Assembly (NCBI GenBank): GCA_030539035.1
Contig: JAUNSU010000025.1
Location: 1 to 39,317 of the forward strand
Reading direction: 5' to 3'
Source of the DNA: Planctomycetia bacterium
GTDB lineage: Bacteria > Planctomycetota > Planctomycetia > Pirellulales > Thermoguttaceae
DNA: 39,317 nucleotides
Shown piece after piece: positions 26,633 to 35,239 of this stretch. Under the pieces are notes generated by a model. That model searched no databases and was not told where the DNA came from. It worked only from the letters and a program-made list of their open reading frames with translations. Both the position numbers and the translations under genes were made by a program. Within the stretch, counting starts at the first letter, position 1; each line of letters starts with the position of its first letter.

Positions 26633-29600
26633 TTATTTGCCTTCATCAATCATAATAAAGCCGGGCCAGGCATTGCAATATTCGATGATTTTCTCATTGA
26701 TCATTTTGTGATTCAAATTGCCGAATCCCCGATATTCCATTTCGATCTGAATACGTTGAATTGTTTTCGGATCCAGATTAAGAGGTTTTCCGTCCATTCC
26801 GGGCAATTCATCAACAGCGCGATCTCCGTAATATCGGAACGGCGTATAATCCATCGGGATTCTTCTGATGAAAAGATAATATCCGATCACAATACGAAGC
26901 ATACGATCGAGTTCTTCTTCACTCCGCTGAAAGCCGGGATATTCGAAATTCCAGAAGAGTCCCCATTGCCGGATGAAGCCGTCTTCCGTGGTTGCGAGCA
27001 GTCGGGTCGCATTGTAATTCAGGCTAACCGCACTGATCGCCCCGTAATTTCCCTCAAACCGATGATCCTGCCGGTTGTCCCGAAGATTCCAGACGAGAAC
27101 GGAATTATCTTTACTCCCGGAAACCAGACGGTCGCCGTCTGTAAAAAGACCGAGAGAGGTGATCGAAGAGATGTGTCCCTGCTGAATTCGGACAGGAGTC
27201 TTCCGATCCAGAAGAAGATCGTAGGTCAAGAGTTCTCCGTCTTTTGATCCTGCGTAAACGTAATGAAGATCGTTGGAAAAAACCGCGTCCATAATGGCCG
27301 AATTGGCATTCAATTCCCGGATCAGTTTTTTCGAAGACATTTTCCAGATCCGAATCGCTTTATCGGCTCCGGATGAGATCAGATACCGGCCGTCCCGGCT
27401 GCAATGGAGGGCAAGAACATCGGAATCGTGCGCCTTCCATTGCGCGAGGCTTACATTCTCTCCGGCATCTTTCAGAAAGATTTCGCCCGACGAGGATCCG
27501 ATGGCGACGGTCCGCCCGTCCGGTGCAAAGCAAACTTTGGTAATATTTCGGATTTTTTCAGGAAATCTTTTTAATTCGACTCCTTTTTGAACATCCCAGA
27601 TCCGGACAGATTGATCCCAACTTCCGGAAACGGCAAATCGGCCATCGACGGTAAGATCAACCGATCGAATCCAGTCGGTATGTCCGATGAGTTCCCTGGA
27701 GAGAAATTTTTGATGCTGTCCCCGGGGTCCTGTATTCGAAACGGAAGATTCGCCCGCGCTTGTTCCTTCATTGGATATTTTCAGAAAATCCCAAACACGG
27801 ATCACGCGGTCTTCCCCAGCGGTGATCGTATATTTTTCGTTCAGGGTCATCACAAGCGAAGTGATCATTTTGGAATGGCAATGGTAAGTTCCCTGGGAAA
27901 GGGCTTCCTGCAAATCAGAACGGGCCGCGTTGCGCAAAAGGTGCGCGGTCCATTTTTGGGCGCTCTCCGTTGTCCGAAAAGCGGTCCATTCCGAAAATTG
28001 CTTTGCTTTTTGATAAGAATCGAGGGAAGCGGTGAAATTACCCGCCTTCCATTCCTGAACGGCATTATCAAATAAGGCCTTCATTTCCGTCTGCCGGATC
28101 TCCATCTGTTCCGAGCTGATAATATTGCACATGAGCAGAGGAGCATGGATCCGATCCGCGTGATTACAGATCAAATCGACATTCCAATAGGAAAGATTTC
28201 CGCCGGATTCCAGGAAGAAGACGTATCGGCTTTTTTTATCGATCCAGACCCCCTGAACGGCCCGCGTATGGCTGGAAGCTCCGGATCTCGTGTCCCGAAG
28301 TGTTCGAAGACAGCGGCAGGAAGCCGCCTCCCAAAGACGCAAAGATCCATCCTGCGCAGCGGATACCAGCCATTTTCCATTAGGTGAAAAAGAGAGGGCA
28401 TCCACTTTGAGTTCATGTCCGATCAAAGATCGAAGCGCAACCCCTTTTTTCAGATCAAAAAGATCAATGTACTGTTTTCGCGCAAAAGCCCGGATCGACA
28501 TGGCTTCATCGCAGGCATTTCGTCCGCGTCCCCAGGCAATTTTTTTGAAATGCTGGCTTCTGCTGTACGCGTCTTTCAACTGCCGGTTCGTCGCAATGAT
28601 CTCGTCGTTTTCGTTCCAGATCAATTCCCAGCGATATTCGACATCGTAATAGGCCTGCGCGCCGGGAAAATTCGGATTCGGATCCCCTTTTCGGAATTTG
28701 ATCCGGTGTTCTCCCGAAGCCAATTCCACCAGTTCCATTCTATCCTTTTCCTCGGGGAAAAGAATGTATTCATTCCGGTCGTCTATGAAAATGGAATCGC
28801 ACTTTTCGTCCGGATCCTCGTTTGCAATGTGAAATTGCGCAACCGAATGAACGGTTTGTTTAAGTTCCCGCACGGAAAGACGAAGCGCGTTGGCAATATC
28901 ATCCCGTTTGGGATCGCGGTCAAAAGCCTGTGAAAAGAGCTTGTGCGCGGCCTTGATCTGTCCCCGTTCCCTCTGAAAAAGCGCAAGAGCGTAGTAGGAG
29001 TTTATATCGTCCGGCTTTGTCCGAAGAAGATCCTCCAGCTGCAAAAGACCGTCGACGTCGGAAATCTTTCCCATCCGCCATAAAGTAAGCACACGATTAA
29101 AGAGAATCTGCGGATGCCAGGAATTCATTTTCAGGGCTTCATCGAAGTACTTCAACGCTCCCTCCGGATTGTCCAAGTCGAGCATGGACGCGGCCCGATT
29201 GCTTAAATACTCCGGCGTGCGAACCGTGATCTTCGGCTGCCGCCGAAAATAGGCGTTGCCCGTACAGGACTCATAAGCCCGGATCAAATGCTCCGCAACC
29301 TCGGACATCGTTTCCGGCCGCTCGTTCGGATCCCGGCGAAAACATTGGCGGATAATATCGACCAAAACGAGAGGAAAATCAGGATACTGTTCCGAAGATT
29401 CCTTTTTCAGAAAGGCTTCGAAAACCCGATCCGCCGTCTGTCCTCCTTTTTTGCAGGGAGATCCCCCGTTGAACATCGCCAAAAAAGAAATCGCCCAGCT
29501 CCAAATATCCGACTTGCGTGTGATCGGTGTCAAGGTTCCATCGACCGGATTGGGAACCAGTTCGACAATGTCCGAGCTTCCTTCCCCGTCCGGATCCGCA

Positions 29601-30373
29601 GCGAAATCCGGGGAAGAATCCGACTTCCCCGCAGAATCCGGGTTCGCGGAAACTCCAGAAGAGGAAGAACTCGTACTCGCGGAAGATTCCTGCTTTTTAT
29701 TTTGAGCCGATAATGTTCCGTTGACCAGATGTTTCTGATATTGGGCAAAAGAATCGTACTGTTCCGGAGAACAGAAGGAGGGGGTCATCCCTTCACAAAG
29801 TTCGGTATCCCCTTCCATTCGGTTGTCCATTCCAATAACCCGGGCAAGTCCAAAGTCGGTTACCTTGGCAACATCGCCGGCCATCATCACATTTCCGGGC
29901 TTTACATCCAAATGAAGAAGGTTCTGCTCATGCGCGTGATCCAATCCCCAGGCGAATTGGATCCCGATATCAAGGATACGGGCCAGAGCTTTCTCCTTGC
30001 CCCCCTGATACAAACGGCCGTCAATGATCCAGTCCCGCAAAGATCCGTCCGGAACCAGCTCGGCAAACAAGCGCGGAATATCGTCAATTCGCCGAACAAG
30101 ATAGCAGTTCACAATGTTCGGATGAAGACTCAGTTCGATCCAGGTTTGGCATTCACGTTCAAAATTCTTTTTTCCGAGTTCAGTTCGAATGGTTCCCGGC
30201 TTCGGACTTTTCACGGCAAGATCGATCGCCCATTCGCGGTGATGAACACGCTGAACCACTCCGACGCCCCCTTCCGCGTAAAGTGTTCCTTCACGCAAAG
30301 GGACGACCTCATAGATCCCCCCCATCAGACGGGTACCAGCGGGCCAAGTTCCTTCGTGTCGTTCCTGAATCAT
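26633..30373 (-). CDS. Ser/Thr protein kinase with TPR and WD40 repeats
   Basis: A 1246-residue cytoplasmic protein. Residues about 20-370 form a Hanks-type kinase: glycine loop GGVGVV (35-40), catalytic Lys K55, catalytic loop HLDVKPGN (154-161, a variant of HRDLKP), DFG at 173-175 and SPEQYDS at 202-208. A Ser/Asp/Gly-rich insert of about 40 residues (228-268) splits the C-lobe. TPR-like helices follow at about 385-505. From about 640 there are at least eight WD40-type repeats (GHELKVDALSFSPNGKWLVS, GHTDWIRSVDLTVDGRFAVS, VSGSWDQSVRIWDV), interrupted near 740-830 by a helical insert. No membrane helix is seen. The domain set is typical of Planctomycetota. It probably integrates signals through protein interactions. 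No clear ribosome site precedes ATG 30373. Confidence 0.93.
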   Translation of the reverse strand: MIQERHEGTWPAGTRLMGGIYEVVPLREGTLYAEGGVGVVQRVHHREWAIDLAVKSPKPGTIRTELGKKNFERECQTWIELSLHPNIVNCYLVRRIDDIPRLFAELVPDGSLRDWIIDGRLYQGGKEKALARILDIGIQFAWGLDHAHEQNLLHLDVKPGNVMMAGDVAKVTDFGLARVIGMDNRMEGDTELCEGMTPSFCSPEQYDSFAQYQKHLVNGTLSAQNKKQESSASTSSSSSGVSANPDSAGKSDSSPDFAADPDGEGSSDIVELVPNPVDGTLTPITRKSDIWSWAISFLAMFNGGSPCKKGGQTADRVFEAFLKKESSEQYPDFPLVLVDIIRQCFRRDPNERPETMSEVAEHLIRAYESCTGNAYFRRQPKITVRTPEYLSNRAASMLDLDNPEGALKYFDEALKMNSWHPQILFNRVLTLWRMGKISDVDGLLQLEDLLRTKPDDINSYYALALFQRERGQIKAAHKLFSQAFDRDPKRDDIANALRLSVRELKQTVHSVAQFHIANEDPDEKCDSIFIDDRNEYILFPEEKDRMELVELASGEHRIKFRKGDPNPNFPGAQAYYDVEYRWELIWNENDEIIATNRQLKDAYSRSQHFKKIAWGRGRNACDEAMSIRAFARKQYIDLFDLKKGVALRSLIGHELKVDALSFSPNGKWLVSAAQDGSLRLWEAASCRCLRTLRDTRSGASSHTRAVQGVWIDKKSRYVFFLESGGNLSYWNVDLICNHADRIHAPLLMCNIISSEQMEIRQTEMKALFDNAVQEWKAGNFTASLDSYQKAKQFSEWTAFRTTESAQKWTAHLLRNAARSDLQEALSQGTYHCHSKMITSLVMTLNEKYTITAGEDRVIRVWDFLKISNEGTSAGESSVSNTGPRGQHQKFLSRELIGHTDWIRSVDLTVDGRFAVSGSWDQSVRIWDVQKGVELKRFPEKIRNITKVCFAPDGRTVAIGSSSGEIFLKDAGENVSLAQWKAHDSDVLALHCSRDGRYLISSGADKAIRIWKMSSKKLIRELNANSAIMDAVFSNDLHYVYAGSKDGELLTYDLLLDRKTPVRIQQGHISSITSLGLFTDGDRLVSGSKDNSVLVWNLRDNRQDHRFEGNYGAISAVSLNYNATRLLATTEDGFIRQWGLFWNFEYPGFQRSEEELDRMLRIVIGYYLFIRRIPMDYTPFRYYGDRAVDELPGMDGKPLNLDPKTIQRIQIEMEYRGFGNLNHKMINEKIIEYCNAWPGFIMIDEGK

Positions 30374-30468
30374 GAATGCGTGTCTTTAAAGTTGTGAACG
30401 GTTTGAAATTTTCCCTTCGGATATCTCCGAATCAGAAATCGTTTTTCCTGTAAAACGGATCGTTAATA

Positions 30469-31596
30469 CTATTTTGTGTATTCCTTGTAAAGGCGGTCAA
30501 TCGTTTTGGAATCCAGCTCTCCATCATGGAAAAGGACCCGATATCTGAAATGGATCTTTTCCCCCTTTTTCAGGACTTTCGATCCATCGCCTGTTCCCGG
30601 CTCAAAATCATGCTGTCCGAACGGGTTGGCCGCGTAAAGCCCGTAAGTTCGAACATGCCACCAGGTCGGATAGCGAAAACTGTCTGAATGATTCATTATC
30701 GTAATACCGCCGGAAGCAAGCTTGAGATCCTGTTTGTTCTCTTTTTTCGCAAATTCGGCCAACTGCGCATCATTCAGACGGGTCGGGATCGGACCGGAAT
30801 AATCGACCCAATCCGCACGCTTGGCCCATGCAGCGCCGTCTTGTTCTCCGTTGCTGTTGAGGATCTTTCCTCCCCAATTCTCATTCCGGTTTCCGATTTT
30901 TTTGCTTCTCTTCATAATATCGACATCCATAGTGCCGGGAACCCGAACTCCAAAAGATCCTTCTTTGGTATCGTTGAACGCAACATTGTCTTCCGAAGCC
31001 GTGATCACAATATCAAAATCAATGTATCGAACCGTCCGATTATCTTCTTTTAAAACACCGAAAACAAGGGTCCGGACGTCCCGGCAAAGGACTTTATTCG
31101 TTTTTTCGTCTACCCATTTGTTTTTTGTTTTGATCAGCGCGTACTTTCCGCAGCTTTTCAACGCAAGAAAATCCTCGTGAACAATACTGGCCTGCTTGTC
31201 CCGGGTCCAGAAATCACATCCGTTCACATTTCCATGGTTGAACCATAAAGAACGATGATGAGGATGATCAAGTGCTTCGGAAATTCGATCAATTTTTGCG
31301 TTTTCGATAATATTTTTAAATTCAGGGCATTCGATTTTGGCGGGATCTTCCTCATCAATCATCGGATATCCCCGGGTCATTAAAAGCCCGTCATTTGAAC
31401 AGATCGGCCAAACGATCGGAGTTCCATTACAATTTGTTCGATATTCGGCGAAAAAGGACCCGTCGAGAGCGACCAAGACTTTTGTATTATCGATTTTTTT
31501 CAGATCACTTTTGTACTTTTGATTCTCCTGCGCGGCGGCACCCCCGCAGAGAAGAACAAAATAAACCAGGATCGACATCGATTTTTTCCAATTCAT
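30469..31596 (-). CDS. PmoA family protein (DUF6807)
   Basis: A 375-residue exported protein whose family is labelled PmoA in databases for historical reasons. A methane oxygenase role is not implied. It has a signal peptide (to about AAAQ), and the family motifs DHPHHRSLWFNHG and TYGLYAANPFGQHDF with conserved His and Trp. I start at ATG 31596, with GGAGAG four bases upstream; the frame extends to 31608. It lies 20 bases after the beta-propeller gene on the same strand and is the last gene of that operon. Family members often neighbour sugar oxidoreductases and hydrolases, so a carbohydrate role is likely but unproven. Confidence 0.85.
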   Translation of the reverse strand: MNWKKSMSILVYFVLLCGGAAAQENQKYKSDLKKIDNTKVLVALDGSFFAEYRTNCNGTPIVWPICSNDGLLMTRGYPMIDEEDPAKIECPEFKNIIENAKIDRISEALDHPHHRSLWFNHGNVNGCDFWTRDKQASIVHEDFLALKSCGKYALIKTKNKWVDEKTNKVLCRDVRTLVFGVLKEDNRTVRYIDFDIVITASEDNVAFNDTKEGSFGVRVPGTMDVDIMKRSKKIGNRNENWGGKILNSNGEQDGAAWAKRADWVDYSGPIPTRLNDAQLAEFAKKENKQDLKLASGGITIMNHSDSFRYPTWWHVRTYGLYAANPFGQHDFEPGTGDGSKVLKKGEKIHFRYRVLFHDGELDSKTIDRLYKEYTK

Positions 31597-31616
31597 AATT
31601 CTCTCCAAAATAAATA

Positions 31617-32762
31617 TTACTCTTTTTTTTGATCTCCGAAACAGGAAAGGGTTCCCTGATCGGTTCCGACCAGCAAACGTCCTTTCACCACGGCGGGAGA
31701 TGCGGACACTTTACCATCCAACTCGTTTTCGGAAAGGATCTCTCCCGACTTTGCGTCCAGGGCGTAAAGGATCCCATTCCATGAAACCGCGAAAACAACC
31801 TTGTCCGATGCGATCAATCCGGCATCGAACCGGCTTCGCGTTTTTCGGGACCAGATCTCTTTCCCGGTTTTTGCGTCCAGAGCATATAAAGTACGTCCCT
31901 GGGAACCGAAAAAAAGGAGTCCGTTCGCAAAAGCGGCGGGCGTGCGAATCGATTGCTTGGCCGCAAAGCGCCAAACGATCGTTCCCTTCTTCCAGTTGAT
32001 CGCAAGAAATTCGCTTCCTTCAGTTCCGAACCAGGCAAAATCTCCATGGATCACCGGAGTGGATCCGGTAGGAGCCCCCAGTGATATTTTTCGGACCAAT
32101 TTTCCCGAACGGAAATCGATAACGTGCAAAAAACCATCGCAACCGGCGATAAAAACATTCTGATCTGAAAAAACGGGACTCGACTGGATCTGGTCTTCAC
32201 AACGGTACTTCCACTTTACAAATCCCTTTACGCAATCAACAGCGTACAGTATACCAGATTGATCGGCAAAGATCAAGCTGTCGTTCTGAATATTTGGACT
32301 TCCTTTAATCGTTCCTTCCGCGTTGAAGGTAAAAAGGATCTTTCCGGACTTTGCGTCCAGGAAAAAAAGGTGTCCATCAACATCGCCGGCATAGATTTTT
32401 CCATTTGCGTAAAGGGGAGGGGAAACAAAGATCGACTTGGAATCGAATGTCCAGAGTGTTTTTCCCTGATCCAAAGAAACGGCGGAGAGAATACCGTTGG
32501 AATCAGCAATAAAAACAGTCTTTTCCGCAATAATGGGAGAGGCATCGATTGCGGCATCTTTGGCTCTCCAGGTCCAGAGCAGGGTCGGGGATCCGGAAAA
32601 GTCCGCATCGGCAAAGGCTCCTGTTCCCCGGGGATTTCCTCGATAAAAGGGCCAGCTTTCCGCTCCCTGTCCGAAAGTAAACGGAGCAAGAGAAAGAAAA
32701 AGGAGAAAAAACCGGGGGATCAGATCGTTCAGAAAACGGGTTCTTTTATAAAAAGTCTTCAT
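31617..32762 (-). CDS. exported PQQ-like beta-propeller repeat protein
   Basis: A 381-residue protein with an N-terminal signal segment (FFLLFLSLAPFTFG) followed by SWPFYRGNPRGTG, a typical opening of Planctomycetota propeller proteins. It then has seven to eight tandem blades. Each carries the PQQ/BamB-type phrase ALDAKSGKEIW or a close variant (SLDQGKTLWTF, FLDAKSGKILFTF, ALDAKTGKEIWSR). No quinone-binding Cys pair or dehydrogenase residues are evident, so it is more likely a scaffold or ligand-binding propeller than an enzyme. Its ATG overlaps the end of the zinc-ribbon gene by 17 bases, and the PmoA-family gene follows 20 bases downstream. Confidence 0.88.
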   Translation of the reverse strand: MKTFYKRTRFLNDLIPRFFLLFLSLAPFTFGQGAESWPFYRGNPRGTGAFADADFSGSPTLLWTWRAKDAAIDASPIIAEKTVFIADSNGILSAVSLDQGKTLWTFDSKSIFVSPPLYANGKIYAGDVDGHLFFLDAKSGKILFTFNAEGTIKGSPNIQNDSLIFADQSGILYAVDCVKGFVKWKYRCEDQIQSSPVFSDQNVFIAGCDGFLHVIDFRSGKLVRKISLGAPTGSTPVIHGDFAWFGTEGSEFLAINWKKGTIVWRFAAKQSIRTPAAFANGLLFFGSQGRTLYALDAKTGKEIWSRKTRSRFDAGLIASDKVVFAVSWNGILYALDAKSGEILSENELDGKVSASPAVVKGRLLVGTDQGTLSCFGDQKKE

Positions 32763-33111
32763 GCCTCATGATCCCGGATTCTTCTTCGACTTCGGCGTGG
32801 GTTTGCCATCGCCATCGGCGGCTGGGAACTTTTTTGATCTCCCGGATCGCATATCGGGGCGCGGTATGGATTCCGAAGAGCGCCAACAGGTTTTCGAACC
32901 AGGTTTTATCGAGCAAGACCTCTTCTTTTTCGATAACAGGAGGCTTTTCCGCTTCCAGATAGAGTTTGCGCATGGATGTTTTTTCTTTTGCAAAATCGCC
33001 GCCGCAAACTCCGCAGGGAGCGGTATTCTTGGGAGATCGCACCGCATATCCGCAGCTTTTGCAGACATACCGATACTCCCAGGGACCATATCCGTATTGA
33101 TTTTCTCTCAT
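32746..33111 (-). CDS. small zinc-ribbon protein
   Basis: About 121 residues. The N-terminus has CKSCG and, 17 residues later, CGVCGG, giving a C-x2-C...C-x2-C zinc ribbon. The rest is charged, with WFENLLALFGIHTAPRY and a basic RRWRW patch. I suggest ATG 33111 (MRENQYGYGPWEY); ATG 33123 or GTG 33126 are possible because no ribosome site decides. It is the first gene of an operon with a beta-propeller and a PmoA-family protein, behind a perfect-consensus promoter. I do not recognise a named family; nucleic acid or protein binding is plausible. Confidence 0.7.
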   Translation of the reverse strand: MRENQYGYGPWEYRYVCKSCGYAVRSPKNTAPCGVCGGDFAKEKTSMRKLYLEAEKPPVIEKEEVLLDKTWFENLLALFGIHTAPRYAIREIKKVPSRRWRWQTHAEVEEESGIMRHEDFL

Positions 33112-33230
33112 TGCCATTATCATCACGTAAAAATTTGTTTATTGTACCAATTTCGGAAAAGGAGCAGTTGGACAAAAATACGTTTTTTGTCTTTCTGCAA
33201 CAAGAGAGACAAGAAATCCGACTGATTTTC

Positions 33231-33259
33231 ATTATAGCTTGAAATTTACCCTTTGTCAA
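33231..33259 (-). promoter_or_regulatory. perfect-consensus sigma70 promoter of zinc-ribbon/propeller/PmoA operon
   Basis: On the minus strand TTGACA (33254-33259) and TATAAT (33231-33236) have a 17-base spacer, a full consensus match. About 110 bases of leader precede the zinc-ribbon start. Confidence 0.85.
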
Positions 33260-33319
33260 CATAAAAGAGGTTTCTTTTTTCGATAAAACGAAAAAACGGG
33301 ATCTTTACCGCCCCTATTC

Positions 33320-33347
33320 TTGACAAGGAAAATTATTTTCGTATAAT
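33320..33347 (+). promoter_or_regulatory. perfect-consensus sigma70 promoter of tRNA-Ala
   Basis: TTGACA (33320-33325) and TATAAT (33342-33347) with a 16-base spacer point to the tRNA gene. The transcript would carry about 70 bases of 5' leader to be removed by RNase P. Confidence 0.88.
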
Positions 33348-33426
33348 GGAGTAATCGTTTGCAGGTCGAGGACGGAGGAAGATCTCACAAGGAGAATCTT
33401 TGAACTCACATGCGAACATTTGATTT

Positions 33427-33499
33427 GGGGCTATAGCTCAGCTGGGAGAGCATCGCGTTTGCAACGCGAGGGTCGTCGGTTCAAGTCCGTCTAGCTCCA
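33427..33499 (+). tRNA. tRNA-Ala (anticodon TGC)
   Basis: Cloverleaf read by eye: acceptor GGGGCTA/TAGCTCC with the G3-U70 wobble that defines alanine identity, D arm AGCTCAGCTGGGAGAGC, anticodon stem TCGCG/CGCGA with loop TTTGCAA (anticodon 33460-33462), and T loop TTCAAGT. The T stem GTCGG/CCGTC has a T-T mismatch at the second pair. CCA is not encoded beyond the first bases (CCAC follows CTC). It stands alone, not inside an rRNA operon. Confidence 0.95.
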
Positions 33500-33536
33500 C
33501 TCTTAACTTTTAAGAATTCCTCTCTGGTTTAAGAAG

Positions 33537-33800
33537 TCAAGAAATACCCTCCGGATGATCGTAAGCGTATCGAACAGCGCGGGCCAGCTGATCGCCGCAA
33601 GAGGTCGGACCGCCTCCGCAGGAGATTCCTTTGAGCTTGGATTCGATCTCTTCAACGGACATTCCGTCCACGAGACGCGCAATCGCCTGCAAATTCCCAT
33701 TGCATCCGCCGTAAAACCGAATTCCGGAAACGATATTTCCCTCCAGATGAAATTGAATCATCTGCGAACAGGTTCCTTCTGTTTTATATTGATAGTCCAT
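33537..33800 (-). CDS. small TSCPD-domain protein (TIGR03905-like)
   Basis: An 87-residue protein. Start at ATG 33800 (MDYQYKTEGTCSQMIQFHLE) matches the family beginning; the frame extends to 33947 but that part crosses the promoter. Family features are GGCNGNLQAIARLVDGMSVE and, near the C-terminus, CGGGPTSCGDQLARA with conserved cysteines. TSCPD domains also occur at the C-terminus of some ribonucleotide reductases, where they bind metal; the stand-alone protein has no assigned role. It is monocistronic and points toward the tRNA gene. Confidence 0.88.
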   Translation of the reverse strand: MDYQYKTEGTCSQMIQFHLEGNIVSGIRFYGGCNGNLQAIARLVDGMSVEEIESKLKGISCGGGPTSCGDQLARAVRYAYDHPEGIS

Positions 33801-33861
33801 ACTCTTTCTTGTCTTCCTTAATAATACTGGTAATAGGATTGATCCGTTCATGAATAATGGA

Positions 33862-33890
33862 ATCATAAACGATACAGGATCAAATGTCAA
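33862..33890 (-). promoter_or_regulatory. sigma70-like promoter of TSCPD gene
   Basis: On the minus strand TTGACA (33885-33890) and TATGAT (33862-33867) are 17 bases apart, ahead of ATG 33800. This also argues against the longer reading frame. Confidence 0.75.
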
Positions 33891-34138
33891 GTTCGGACAA
33901 ACCTCGTTTTTAAAAATGAGCACGGAAAGAAAAGGAAAACGGGACAAAAAGTCTCCTGAATTTCATTTTCCGAACGTCGAACGGACTCTTTTAATAAAAA
34001 AACTTTATTCTTATTTTTAATATTTCTCCATCTTCCTGATACAATCTTCCTGGTGAATCAGTCTGTCCAAAAATCCCGCTTAGAAACAAGAAAAAACGTC
34101 AAGGTCAAAAAATTTTCCAGAAAAAACGAAAAAAATCC

Positions 34139-34167
34139 TTGACAAGGGGAAATCGATCCGATATATT
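34139..34167 (+). promoter_or_regulatory. sigma70-like promoter of LacI/MFS/Fe-S cassette
   Basis: TTGACA (34139-34144) and TATATT (34162-34167) have a 17-base spacer. The LacI-type operator begins 12 bases downstream, over the expected transcription start. Confidence 0.8.
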
Positions 34168-34178
34168 GGGAGCATTAA

Positions 34179-34190
34179 GTTTGCGCAAAC
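34179..34190. promoter_or_regulatory. palindromic LacI-family operator
   Basis: GTTTGCGCAAAC is a perfect 12-base palindrome with the central CG typical of LacI-family sites. It overlaps the predicted start of transcription, so the LacI-type protein encoded just downstream should repress its own operon. I found no second copy in the window. Confidence 0.75.
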
Positions 34191-34221
34191 GATAGAGCAA
34201 AAATAAAATCGGGAAATTTTC

Positions 34222-35196
34222 ATGAGAGCGACCCTTAAAGATGTTGCCAATCGGGCCGGTGTCAACTTCACCCTGGTCTCAAAATATATCAATAAGAATC
34301 CGCAAGCGCGTATGTCCGAAAAAACTCGAAAAAGAGTGGACGACGCGATCCGCGAATTGAATTATTCCCCCTCCATTACGGCCCGATCCCTTAAAAAAGG
34401 ACGAAGTAAAACCATCGGACTCCTGATCGGAAACTTGACTAATGCTTATTATTCCTACTTTGCCGATCTTGCCCTTCGAGAAATCCACGAACTCGGATAT
34501 CAGCTCCTGATCGCCCTCGTTCAGGAAGGAAAAGAAGACGAAGCACTTCAAAGCCTGATCTCAAGAGATGTCGACGGGATCATCTGCTATTCGGATCTTG
34601 CGGCCGACAACCGTCTTTTGAAGAATCCTCCCTGTCCCATTATCGCCGCAGACCGGCATTATCCGATGTTTTCCGAGGTCAATGTCGATCTGGATCAGGT
34701 GTTGGAAACCGCGCTTTCTTCCCTTTCGGGAACAATCGCCGGTCTTTTCTTTCCGCATTCCCTCTGGACAGGAGCGTTCGAACTATCCGCGTTCCATAAC
34801 CATCTGGACGCAGCGACCCATATTCTCCCTTACAGGGAAGAAGAACGTCTTTCGGAAATTCGAAAGATCTGTTCTTCCCGTCCGGATACGATCTTTACGA
34901 ACGGATGGCAAACGACAACCATGCTTCAGGATCTTCTCGATTCGGAATACAACGATTACGCACCCAATATTATGTTGCACGCGAACTGCACCGGTCCATT
35001 TTTGAATGATTCCCGGATCATTGGAGTTCTTTATTCCTCCAGCCGAATGCTGATCCAAGATATCGTCCGAACCGTTGTCCGGCAAATCGAAGATCGATCC
35101 ATTACCCCGGTCCGGCATAAAATTCCGGTCGAATTTCTTCCGGCGGATTCCCCGGAGTACAAAAAACTGATTACAAAACATTTTCAATTAACCTGA
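34222..35196 (+). CDS. LacI-family transcriptional regulator
   Basis: A 324-residue repressor. Residues 1-55 are the LacI helix-turn-helix and hinge (ATLKDVANRAGVNFTLVSKY, then NYSPSITARSLKKGRSKTIG). Residues 60-324 are the periplasmic-binding-protein-like ligand domain (LLIGNLTNAYYSYFADLA, RDVDGIICYS). Members bind a small sugar or nucleoside-type effector. The promoter and a perfect palindrome lie just upstream. An MFS gene follows after 43 bases and three Fe-S protein genes after that, so it is probably the local regulator of this cassette. The ligand domain is slightly short in its second half. Confidence 0.93.
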   Translation: MRATLKDVANRAGVNFTLVSKYINKNPQARMSEKTRKRVDDAIRELNYSPSITARSLKKGRSKTIGLLIGNLTNAYYSYFADLALREIHELGYQLLIALVQEGKEDEALQSLISRDVDGIICYSDLAADNRLLKNPPCPIIAADRHYPMFSEVNVDLDQVLETALSSLSGTIAGLFFPHSLWTGAFELSAFHNHLDAATHILPYREEERLSEIRKICSSRPDTIFTNGWQTTTMLQDLLDSEYNDYAPNIMLHANCTGPFLNDSRIIGVLYSSSRMLIQDIVRTVVRQIEDRSITPVRHKIPVEFLPADSPEYKKLITKHFQLT

Positions 35197-35239
35197 TCGA
35201 CGAATACCATCGTATTCGTTCCAACTTACGGAGAGATTC

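Noticed and set aside
30416-30431. TTCGGA-TATC-TCCGAA hairpin between the PmoA and kinase genes
   Set aside because: Only six base pairs and no T-run on the minus strand; cannot be called a terminator.
33501-33515. TCTTAA/TTAAGA hairpin after the tRNA gene
   Set aside because: All A-T pairs and no T-run follow, so it is not a convincing terminator.
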